The notes under the pieces were generated by a model that saw only the letters and a list, made by a program, of their open reading frames with translations, was not told the DNA's origin and ran no database searches. The translations under genes were made by a program, and so were the position numbers. From Lucinisca nassula (Eukaryota > Mollusca > Bivalvia > Lucinida > Lucinidae), in contig OY757021.1 of assembly GCA_963580285.1 (NCBI GenBank), forward strand, positions 89,887,221 to 89,951,220: 64,000 nt of DNA, written 5' to 3'. Positions 27,801 to 39,800 of this stretch are shown here, one piece after another (positions within the stretch are counted from its first letter, which is position 1; every line of letters starts with the position of its first letter).

Positions 27801-30800
27801 CTTGGCGTTTTTCAGGTTTACCTTTTGGTTAACCTTTTTTCAAATGCCAGTGTAGTGGATAGAGTGCTGGACTACGGATCCTATTGTTGACTATGAATCT
27901 GAGGGGCGTGAGTTTTTAAGTTTTTGGTGAAAAAAATCTGTTTTTGGCTCCTGTGACCTAGATGTGCAACTATGAATCTGAGGGGCGTGAGTTCAAACCC
28001 CGGTGGAGACATGTTTTTTTTTTTTTCTGTTCTTTTTTTTTTTTTTTTTCTTTTTTCATTCTTTTTAGCTCACCGTCACGTAGTGACGAGGTGAGCTTTT
28101 GGAATCACTTTTTGTCTGTCGTCCGTCGTGCGTCCGTCCGTGCGTGCGTAAACAATTTCTTTAAACGACATCTCCTTCTAAACCACTGATCGGATTTTGA
28201 CCAAACTTCACAGGAATGATCCTTAGGTAGTCCCCTTTCAAAGTTGTTCAAATGGTTCCGGTCCGTTGCACATCTAGGTCACAGGAGCCAAAAACAGATT
28301 TTTTTCACCAAAAACTTAAAAAATCTTCTTCTCTGAAACCACAAGGCCCAGGTCTTTGATATTTGGTATGAAGCTTCATCTAGTGGACCCCTACCAAGAT
28401 TCAAATTATAGTGCTGGGGCCAAAAATGCTCCCGCCCTGGGGCCCTTTGGTTTTACATAGGCTTATATAGGGAAAATCTTTAAAAATCTTCATCTAGTGG
28501 ACCCCTACCAAGATTGTTCAAATTATAGTGCTGGGGCCAAAAATGCCCCCGCCCCGGGGCCCTTTGGTTTTACATAGGCTTATATAGGGAAAATCTTTAA
28601 AAATCTTCTTCTCTGAAACCACAAGGCCCAGGACCCCTACCAAGATTGTTCAAATTATAGTGCTGGGGCAAAAAATGCCCCCGCCCCGGGGCCCTTTGGT
28701 TTAACATAGACTTATATAGGGAAAATCTTTAAAAATCTTCTTCTCTGAAACAACAAGGCCCAGGACTTTGATATTTGGTATGAAGCTTCATCTAGTGGAC
28801 CTCTACCAAGATTGTTCAAATTTTAGTGCTGGGACAAAAAATGCCCCCGCCACGGGGCCCTTTGGTTTTACATTGCCTTATATAGGAAAAATCTTTAAAA
28901 ATCTTCTTCTCTGAAACCACAAGGCCCATGTCTTTGATATTTGGTATGAAGCTTCATCTAGTGGACCCCTACCAAGATTGTTTAAATTATAGTGCTGGGG
29001 CCAAAAATGCCCCTTCCCCGGGGCCCTTTGGTTTGACATAGGCTTATATAGGGAAAATCTTTAAAAATCTTCTTCTCTGAAACCACAAGGCCCAGGACTT
29101 TGATATTTGGTATGAAGCTTCATCTAGTGGACCCCTACCAAGATTGTTCAAATTTTAGTGCTGGGACAAAAAATGCCCCCGCCACGGGGCCCTTTGGTTT
29201 TACATTGGCTTTTATAGGGAAAATCTTCTTCTCTGAAACCACAAGGCTCAGGTCTTTGATATTTGGTATGAAGCTTCATCTAGTGGACCCTTACCAAGAT
29301 TGTTCAAATGATAGTGCTGGGGCCAAAAATGCCCCCGCCCCGGGGCCCTTTGGTTTTACATTGGCTTTTATAGGGAAAATCTTCTTCTCTGAAACCACAA
29401 GGCTCAGGTCTTTGATATTTGGTATGAAGCTTCATCTAGTGGACCCTTACCAAGATTGTTCAAATGATAGTGCTGGGGCCAAAAATGCCCCCGCCCCGGG
29501 GCGCTTTGGTTTTACATAGGCTTATATAGGGAAAATCTTTAAAAATCTTCTTCTCTGAAACCACAAGGCCCAGGACTTTGATATTTGGTATGAAGCTTCA
29601 TCTAGTGGACCCATACCAAGATTGTTCAAATTATAGTGCTTGGACAAAAAATGCCCCCGCCACGGGGCCCTTTGGTTTTACATTGGCTTATATAGGGAAA
29701 ATCTTTAAAAACCTTCTTCTCTGAAACCACAAGGCCCAGGTCTTTGATATTTGGTATGAAGATTCATCTAGTGGACCCCTACCAAGATTGTTCAAATTAT
29801 AGTGCTGGGGCCAAAAATCCCTCCGCCCCGGGGCCCTTTGGTTTTACATAGGCTTATATAGGGAAAATCTTTAAAAATGTTCTTCTCTGAAACCACAAGG
29901 CCCGGGACTTTGATATTTGGTATGAAGCTTCATCTAGTGGACCCCTACCAAGATTGTTCAAATTATAGTGCTGGGGCAAAAAATGCCCCCGTCCTGGGGC
30001 CCTTTGGTTTTACACAGGCTTATATAGGCAAAATCTTTCAAAAATCTTCTTCTCTGAAACTGCTAGGCCCAGGTCTTTGATATTTGATGTGTAGCTTCAT
30101 CTTGTGGACCTTTGCCAAGATTGTTCAAATTATAGCCTTTGTTGATGTTTCGTATGAAGCTTCACCTTTAAGACCTCCCTCAACATTATGCACATTAAAG
30201 CCCTGGGGCCAATAATGGCCCTCTCTGGGGCCCACTTGTTACACTATGGATCAGGTGAGCGATCCAGGGCCATCATGGCCCTCTTGTTAGCTCACCGTCA
30301 CGTAGTGACGAGGTGAGCTTTTGGGATCACTTTTTGTCCGTTGTCCGTCGTGCGTCCGTCCGTGCGTGCGTAAACAATTCCTTTAAACGACATCTCCTCC
30401 TAAACCACTGATCGGATTTTGACCAAACTTCACAGGAATGATCCTTAGGTGGTCCCCTTTCAAAGTTGTTCAAATGGTTCCGGTCCGTTGCACATCTAGG
30501 TCACAGGAGCCAAAAACAGATTTTTTTTCACCAAAAACTTAAAAAATCTTCTTCTCTGAAACCACAAGGCCCAGTTCTTTGATATTTGGTATGAAGCTTC
30601 ATCTAGTGGACCCCTACCAAGATTGTTCAAATTATAGTGCTGGGGCCAAAAATGCCCCCGCCCCGGGGCCCTTTGGTTTTACATAGACTTATATAGGGAA
30701 AATCTTTAAAAATCTTCTTCTCTGAAACCACAAGGCCCAGGACTTTGATATTTGGTATGAAGCTTCATCTAGTGGACCCCTACCAAGATTGTTCAAATTT

Positions 30801-33800
30801 AGTGCTGGGACAAAAAATGCCCCCGCCACAGGGCCCTTTGGTTTTACATTGGCTTATATAGGGAAAATCTTTAAAAATCTTCTTCTCTGAAACCACAAGG
30901 CCCAGGTCTTTGATATTTGGTATGAAGCTTCATCTAGTGGACCCCTACCAAGATTGTTCAAATTATAGTGCTGGGGCCAAAAATGCCCCCGCCCCGGGGC
31001 CCTTTGGTTTTACATAGACTTATATAGGGAAAATCTTTAAAAATCTTCTTCTCTGAAACCACAAGGCCCAGGACTTTGATATTTGGTATGAAGCTTCATC
31101 TAGTGGACCCCTACCAAGATTGTTCAAATTATAGTGCTGGGGCCAAAAATGCCCCTTCCCCGGGGCCCTTTGGTTTGACATAGGCTTATATAGGGAAAAT
31201 CTTTAAAAATCTTCTTCTCTGAAACCACAAGGCCCAGGACTTTGATATTTGGTATGAAGCTTCATCTAGTGGACCCCTACCAAGATTGTTCAAATTATAG
31301 TGCTAGGGCCAAAAATGCCCCCGCCCCGGGGCCCTTTGGTTTTACATAGGCTTATATAGGGAAAATCTTTAAAAAAATTTTTCTCTGAAACCACAAGGCC
31401 CAGGACTTTGATATTTGGTATGAAGCTTCATCTAGTGGACCCCTACCAAGATTGTTCAAATTTTAGTGCTGGGACAAAAAATGCCCCCGCCATGGGGCCC
31501 TTTGGTTTTACATTGGCTTATATAGGGAAAATCTTTAAAAATCTTCTTCTCTGAAACCACAAAGCTCAGGTCTTTGATATTTGGTATGAAGATTCATCTA
31601 GTGGACCCCAACCAAGATTGTTCAAATTATAGTGCTGGGGAAAAAAATGCCCCCGTCCCGGGGCCCTTTGGTTTTACATAGGCTTATATAGGCAAAATCT
31701 TTCAAAAATCTTCTTCTCTGAAACCGCTAGGCCCAGGTCTTTGATATTTGATGTGAAGCTTCATCTTGTGGACCTTTGCCAAGATTGTTCAAATTATAGC
31801 CTTTGTTGATGTTTGGTATGAAGCTTCACCTTTAAGACCTCCCTCAACATTATGCACATTAAAGCCCTGGGGCCAATAATGGCCCTCTCTGGGGACCACT
31901 TGTTACACTGTGGATCAGGTGAGCGATCCAGGGCCATCATGGCCCTCTTGTGTTTTATATTAGGATCACTTTTTGTCTGTCATCCGTGCGTAAACAATTT
32001 CTTCAAACGACATCTCCTCCTAAACCACTGATTGGATTTTGACCAAACTTCACAGGAATGATCCTTAGGTGGTCCCCTTTCAAAGTTGTTCAAATGGTTC
32101 CGGTCCGTTGCACATATAGGTCACAGAAGCCAAAAATAGATTTTTTCATCGAAAACTTAAAAAATCTTCTTCTCTGAAACCACAAGGCCCAGGTCTTTGA
32201 TATTTGGTATGAAGCTTCATCTATTGGACCCCTACCAAGATTGTTCAAATTATAGCCCTGGGGCAAAAAATGCCCCCGCCCCGGGGCCCTTTGGTTTTAC
32301 ATGGGCTTATTTAGGAAAATCTTCAAAAATCTTCTTCTCTGAAACCACAAGGCCCAAGTCTTTGATTTTTGGTATGAAGCTTCATCTAGTGGACCCCTAC
32401 CAAGATTGTTCAAATTATAGTGCTGGGGCAAAAAATGCCCCCGCCCCGGGGCCCTTTGGTTTTACATGGGCTTATATAGGGAAAATCTTTAAAAATCTTC
32501 TTCCCTGAAACTGCAAGGCCCAGGTCTTTGCTATTTGGTATGAAGCTTCATCTATTGGACCCCTACCAAGATTGTTCAAATTATAGCCCTGGGGCCAAAA
32601 ATGCCCCCGCTCTGGGGCCCAATGGTTTTACATAGACTAATATAGGGAAATTCTTTAAAAATCTTCTTCACTGAAACCACAAGGCCTGGGTCTTTGATGA
32701 TGATGATGATGATTTCGTGTTTAACGACGCGTCAAACGGTTAATGATTAACGGCAACCTGGGTCTTTGATATTTGGTATGAAGCTGCATCTAGTGGACCT
32801 CTATCAAGATTATTCAAATTATAGCCCTGATACCAAAAATGTCCCTGCTCCGGGGCCCTTTGGTTTTACATAGACTTATATAGGGAAGTCTTTAAAAATC
32901 TCTGAAACTGCGAGGCCAAGGCCTTTGATATTTAGTATGGAGCTTTATCTAGTGGACCTCTACCAAGATTGTTCAAATTATAGCGCTGGAGCCACAAATG
33001 CCCCCACCCTGGGGCCCTTTGGTTTTACATAGATTTATATAGCCCAGGGGCCATTTGGTTTTGCATAGGCTTATGTAGGGAATATCTTTAAAAGAAATCT
33101 TCTTCTCTGAAACCGCAAGGCCCAGGTCTTTGATATTTGATGTGTATCTTCATCTAGTGGACCTTTGCCAAGATTGTTCAAGTGATAGCCTTTGTTGATG
33201 TTTGGTATGAAGCTTCACCTTTAAGACCTCCCTCAACATTATGCAAATTAAAGCCCTGGGGCCAATAATGGCCCTCTCTGGGGCCCACTTGTTACACTAT
33301 GGATCAGGTGAGCGATCCAGGGCCATCATGGCCCTCTTGTTTTTCTTTATTTTTCTTTTCTTCTCCATAAACACACATAGAAGCCTCCGTGGTGTAGTGG
33401 TTACGCTACTCGACTTGTAAACCAGGGATCGCAGGATCGATCCCGGGCTTCTCCAGACTTTCGGATGAGTCTTTAAACCGAGGTCCCGTCTCCATATGAC
33501 CATAGCTGTTGGTGGGACGTAAAACTCAAGCACTCACTCACTCTCCATAAACACATATGAACAATTATTATCTTCCTCCCCTGATAGTTGCTAGTAATAA
33601 TACATACATGCATGCACAGGCATGGAATTTTCTTTTCTTTTTTTTCTTTCTTTTTTTAGCTCACCTGAGCACGAAGTGCTCAAGGTGAGTTGATGTTCGT
33701 CGTCCGTCAACAATTTCTTTAAACGACATCTCCTCCTGGGATAATGGCCCGATTTCAAAATTATTTTACAGAAATGTTCATTAGGTGACCCTTTTTCAAA

Positions 33801-36800
33801 ATTGCTAAAATCAGTGGCCACTAGAGCTAAAAATAGAGCTAAAAATAGAAAAAACTTTATTTTTTTCTTCGTAAAACACATAAACAAATCCCCCCCCCCC
33901 CCCCCCCCCCCACACACGCACACACAAAAAGTTGTTACTGGGTTAGGATATTGCATTTGTTCTGTACATACATGCATACTTAGTTTTATATACATACCCT
34001 ACCCACCCCACCCTACCCTAGCATACCCTACCCTACCCCACAACCCCACCCCACCCCCATCCCAAAACAACCCCAATCCACCCCCAACCCAACCCCATCC
34101 CACCACTCCCAGCCTTACCCGACCTCACCCCATCCCACCCACCCAAGCCCACCCCACCCCACCCCACAACCCCACCACACCCCATCACACCCCACACCCC
34201 ACCCCACCACAAATTCCACCCCATCCCACCCGGCTCCTAACCCATTCCATTCCACCCCACCCTACCCCACACCAGCACACCCCACCCTACCCCACCCATG
34301 CCACCACCATCCTAACCATACTGAAAAAAAAAACCCGTCCATAATGCCATTAGGCATTTTTCTTGTTCTAATTCAACAGAGAAAATGAGGTTTGATCTTT
34401 CATGTGAATCATCTGCAGGGCAGGTGATTCACATGATAGTCAAACTTGATTTTCTCTGGAAAATAATACAATGAATTTAGAATGCTGTGATATTGCTTGG
34501 TGCTTTAGCCCTTATCCCAGTGCATAAATTAAACTTAGCCATATCCATTTACATTTAAACTTATCAAATTACTTGTTGTAATTTAGTCATTCAAATTCAC
34601 AAACTGAATGACAAACTGTGTAGATCCTGATCAGATGGCTTCTTCAGAAGCCATATGAATGGATCTACACTGTTTGCAAAGATAACGGTTGTCATGGACA
34701 GCAGGGTAAGTGAGGGACAAGTTTGACAGTTATTATGCTCTTTCTAAGATCTCAAAAATATCTTACAGGTTCAAAGTCTGCTGGCAGACAAGAGGACCCA
34801 GGAAGCTCTAGAACTTGCCAGAAATGCAAACCATGTTGGTCTTTCCAAAGATAAATTCCTCAAAGTAAGTGATGGTTAAAAGAAAGAAAGAAGGTCTTTA
34901 GAAAGAAAGAAAGAAAGAACGAAAGAAGAAAGAAAGAATGAAGAGCTTGCCAGAAATGCAAACCATTCTGGGCTTTCAAAAGATTAATTCCTGGAAGTAA
35001 GTGATAGTGAATAGAAAGGAAGAAGATGAAGAAAAGAAAGAAAGAAAGTCTTTAGAAAGAAACAAAGAAAGAAAGAAAAGATCTTGCCAGAAATGCAAAC
35101 CATGTTTTTCCAAAGATAAAGTCCTTAAAGTGAGTGAAAGAAAGAAAAAAAGAAAGAAAGAAGCACTTGCCAGAAATGCCAACCATACTGGGATTCCTCA
35201 AAGCATCACGTGAACAAGTCCGTGAAATGAACAACCCCCTAAGCCCCACTTTAATAGAGAAAACTTGGGGTTTACAGGGTATACATTATATTTATTATTT
35301 TTGCTCCAAGACATAGGTTGTGGTTACTCGTTAGAACCACCTCAATGAAGCAGTTCTAACTAGCACCCACAACCTATGTTTTTTGTATAAACAAGAAAAT
35401 AATCACAAATTTTTATCAGAAAAGTACCTATTTTGGAGATGTGAAAAATGCACTTTATCGCACGGGTATGTTATCGTAATAGTAAGTTATAGGAAGAAAG
35501 AAAGAAAGGCCAACCATGCCGGGCTGTCCAAAGACAAATTCTTTAAAGTAAGTGGTTGCAGAAGAAGGAACTTTGAGAAGAGTGAGTGTTTGAGTTTTAC
35601 GTCCCACCAACAGCTAAGGTCATACGGAGATGGGACCTCGGTTTTAAGACTCATCCGAAAGTCTGAAGAAGCCCTTGATCGATCCTGTGATCCTTGGTTT
35701 ACAAGGCGAGTAGCGTAACCATTACACCACGGAGGCTTCTGAACTTTGAGCAGAAGAAAGTACCAGAAATGCAAACCATGTTGGGCCGTTTCCTCTAAGT
35801 AAGTGATAAAAAAAAAGAAAAGGAATCAAAACAGAGCTTGCCAAATATATGCAAACCATGTTGGTCTTTCCAAAGATAAATTCTTCAAAGCATATGATAG
35901 TAAAAAGAAAAAGAAGAAAGGCAGGAAGGAAGAAAGAAAGAAATGAAATAAGCTTGCCAAAAAAAATGCAAACTATGTTGGGCTTTCCAAAGATAAATTT
36001 GTCAAAGATTGTGAATAAAAAAAAAGAAAGGAAATGAGAAAGAAAATTCCAAAAATACAAACCATATTGTGTCATCCAAAGATAAATTCCTGAAAGTAAG
36101 TGTTTGTACAAAGAAAGAAGGAGTGAAAAAAATAACATTTAAGAATGAATTAATGAAAGAAAATATAAAAATTATATCAGATCAGTTTCTTTCAGTATTA
36201 AGTTTTGAAGAGGCTTGTTCATGACTAATTTAATTCATATCAGGTGAACATTTGTACTTTTATTATGCACACTTTTCAGCATGCCTGCTTTAAGCCTGGC
36301 ACAATATAGGAGTCCAGTTTTCTGTCTGTTCGTCCATTCATTCTTCAGTCCATCAAGCCGTCAACATTTTCGACCACCCTAACTTTTGCCCAAATTAGTA
36401 ATGTAAGAGACCGCACAGGGCAACATAGCCTTCAGTGGAATTGTTGTGTGTCACTAAAATATCTCAAAGCAGATACAATTATGCTTGTTAAGTTAAACTT
36501 ATGTGTGCCTAGTGTTCATTGAATTCTAGTTTGTGGCAAGAATTGAAAATGATTTTAATTGTTTCTCATTCCACAGGAAAAAAACAACCAACATATGATC
36601 TGTTAAATGTTATAGGCAAGAATGTAAACTAAGGTCAAACTTTAGGTAAACTCAAATACCTTGGGAGCATAAAAATCAGTTCAAAATATGGGTGGTTCAA
36701 AGTACTGAGGGTTTATCTTAACACCAAGGCCCAGTTGTTCAAAGCACCGTGCACCATTAGCTTAACGAGCTCGTTAGTGGTCATATTGTTAACTGTTCTA

Positions 36801-39800
36801 GCAAGTACAATATCTAAAATTTTGTTATTTTTGCCGAAAAAATGTGAGCAGCTTTTGCATTTGCAAAAGCTGCTAAAATTTTTCGGCAAAAATATTAGCA
36901 TATTTACCATAATAAATGATCAAAATTTTAACGATCTGTTAACTAACGACGTCATTAGTTTTGAACAACTGGCCCCTGGTCATGAGACATAATTTTGATG
37001 ACTTATTGACTTAACGTTTCTATATTCTATAAAAATAAGAAATATTGTGTGCACTCATTAGAATCGCCTCATTGAGGCAATTCTAATGAGTTCACATAGT
37101 ATTCCCCTTCAAGATAAAATGGGAAAACCCTCCATAAATTATACTTAATATTGATACCTGGAACTAAGGTTCGAATACTAAAAGGACTCGAGAACGAGTT
37201 TGAATTAGCCATAGTAACAAGCCATCTTTGTTCTAGTTATCGAAGTTTCACTGTAGTTCCAGTGTGTGTGTGAATTCGGGTTTAACGTTGCTTTCAACAA
37301 TTTTTCAGTCATATCACAACGGTGTCTGGTTGCGACAGGGAGCTCAATGCTCACTTTTATAGTGCTGCCTCACTGAAGTATCATGTCCTAGACACATTAC
37401 ATGATACCACACCCAGTCACATTATCCTGACACTGGGTCGACCAGTCCTAGCTCTACCCCGTAAATCTGAGTGCCAAGCGAGGAGCAGCTAGTACCATTT
37501 TTAACGACTTTGGTATGTCGCGGCCTGGGATCGAACCCGTGACCTCCCGTTGCCCGAAGCAGACTCTCTACCAACTGACCACTGGAGCTGGTGTCTGTAG
37601 TTCCAGTAAATAAATAGAAAGAGTATTAAAATTGCCATTTTCTTTCTGATATCCAATATCTGTGAAAAGAAAAAAAAATAATATTTGCAATTGTTTTTTA
37701 CAGATTTTTCGAAGAATTCAGCAGCAGGCTGGTTTTATAGAATTTTCAATGCAAAACTTTGAAGAAGCCCGCGAGCTGTTTAAAAACGGACAAGTTGATA
37801 TCAGAGAGGTACTGTAATTATCACACAGTTTGTCGTTATACATAACTCTTTATCATATGACATCGCGTCTAAGAGTGTAATAATGCCATATAATATTTTT
37901 GATAATCCACTAGTGGATTAAATATGCAAATTAGTTAGATACGTTCCGTAACATTACATGTACGACGCCCGTAACGACGTCGCGTTTACTAATGGCGGAA
38001 AATTGACATTTTTGTAAACAATTGTGAATAAAATGTGTTTCACATGTCATATGATAAATAGAATCTTGCATTCGTGCTCATGTATTATTGAATTTATTAA
38101 ACTCGTTGAAGAAAAGGGATAAAATGCTTGGCAAAGCCTCGCATTTTATCCCTTTTCCTCAACTCGTTTAATAAATTCAATAAGACATGAGCACTCATGT
38201 AAGATCCTCTCTATATAAGGAGGATTAATGACCACAATTGATAGATAAATAGTTTAATCATTCTCCTATTTTAAATACAAGATTTATAAACCGAGGGCGA
38301 TAAACATCCGATAAAGAAATGAGTGCATAAAAAGCACAACTATATCAGATGTTTATCTCCCTTGGTTTGTAAATCCTGTATTTAAAATTGGGGAATTGAA
38401 TAAACTGTATATTACACACACTTTGATAGACTTGCATGATCATTTTGCATCTGAATTTGGTACATTGTATTCTTTACAGCTCAAGTTAACGGTTCAGTCA
38501 GTGTAGTGATACATAAGCTGACTGAAAGGAAAACTGGATGGGCGCCATTTTAAATAAATGTTTTGAATAAAAATAGAGGGAACAGAGTGTTTAAGTGATA
38601 AAGCAACCAATTGTGGGACTACAGAAAGCATAGCGTACTTCTTATATTCAATGGTTATGTGCATGTATTCTTTGTTCACATTCTGAATTCTTGTTGATAT
38701 CTTCTCAGACACCCTTGAGGTGATAACAAGAATAACTTCAACATGACTGAGACTTTCCTGGATTGAAATGTATTGATTTCATTGCAAAAGCATTATCTTG
38801 TACAAGTAGTAGTTCCACTGAAGAGATTTATTTCCCTGGCTAAGAGGAAATATTTCCTGTAGAAAAAGGAAAAGACCATGTTTATGTCTGGTAGAAACCA
38901 TGGTATTTCTCTGTTATGCATATTATACTTTTCTTATTTCATATCTGAAATATATAGTGTGGATACTTTTTAGAATTGCCTCATTGAGGTGATCCTAACA
39001 AGTACCGACAATACACATTTTAATGGAGAAATAAGAAAAATTATCTCCAAATTTACATCTCTTTAACCTGTCTAGTTGTGGGGCAGTTTTCTACTGATAT
39101 GAGCTTACAGTTGGACAAGGTCTTCTGATATTAGCTAGTTGAATTTGGAGTTCCATTACCTTGATGGGTAGCATAAATTATCATTGGGTTCAAAGTATAT
39201 GTGAATTGTTCAAACTTTCATTTCTCAAGTGAGCGATTTAGGCTCATTGAGCCTCTTGTTTCAACAGCTATTAAGGTTACAAAGTTGAAAGTTGGTACAC
39301 ACATGGGCAGTGGGTTGATGTATTGTTTGTGCCAGGATCAGGGCCAAGGGCCCATAACTCTTGGAGAAACCAACCCTTGATAGCTTTCACAGTTTATCTT
39401 CTCAGATAAAATATTGTCACACTTAACTCAGCAACTGCTAGGGATACAAAGTTGAATTTGGTACACACATGGGCACTGGGTTGATGAATCATGTATACCA
39501 GATTCATGGCCAAGGACCCATAACTCTTGGATTTTATCCCTTGATGGATTTTACAATCTATCAGATAGAATTTTTATTAAACTTTTCTCAACCGTTAAGG
39601 ATAAAAAGTTGAAATTTGGAACACACATGGGCAATGGCTTGATGCATTGTTTTCACTGGATTCAGGGCCAAGGGCCCATAACTCTAAGAGTTCTGGATAG
39701 GTTTTACAATTTACCATATGAAATATTTTGGCTACAAATTTCTCAGGAACTATAAAAACGTAAAGCTGAAACTTAGTACACACACGGACAGTGGACTGAT

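Larger units (their letters stand above)
34811..36115 (+). repeat. Tandem array of exon 6 fragments with splice donors, separated by GAAA-rich spacers
   Basis: The genuine exon end (from GAACTTGCCAGAAATGCAAA at 34811) is followed by eight partial copies at about 34943, 35081, 35163, 35508, 35759, 35834, 35951 and 36044. Each keeps parts of CTTGCCAGAAATGCAAACCA + TGTTGG, CTTTCCAAAGATAAATTC and the exon-intron border. A GT donor like AAAGTAAGTG survives in copies 2, 3 (AAAGTGAGTG), 5, 6 and 9. Copies 7 (AAAGCATATG) and 8 (AAAGATTGTG) have lost it. Spacers are AAAGAAAGAAAG tracts. No copy has its own acceptor. Confidence 0.9.

Noticed and set aside
28068..33345. Reading frames with repeated MKLHLVDPYQDC-like peptides
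   Set aside because: They come from a 165-bp (multiple of three) tandem unit and are not continuous across the array. They contain stops in most units and have no start or splice signals.
33998..34320. Telomere-like CCCTA repeats
   Set aside because: Units are irregular (CCCTA, CCCCA, CCCAC mixed) and internal to an intron. A hexameric CCCTAA array is not present.
33802..34344. 180-residue Pro/Thr/His-rich frame
   Set aside because: It is produced by the CCCCA/CCCTA tract. Composition only, no gene structure.
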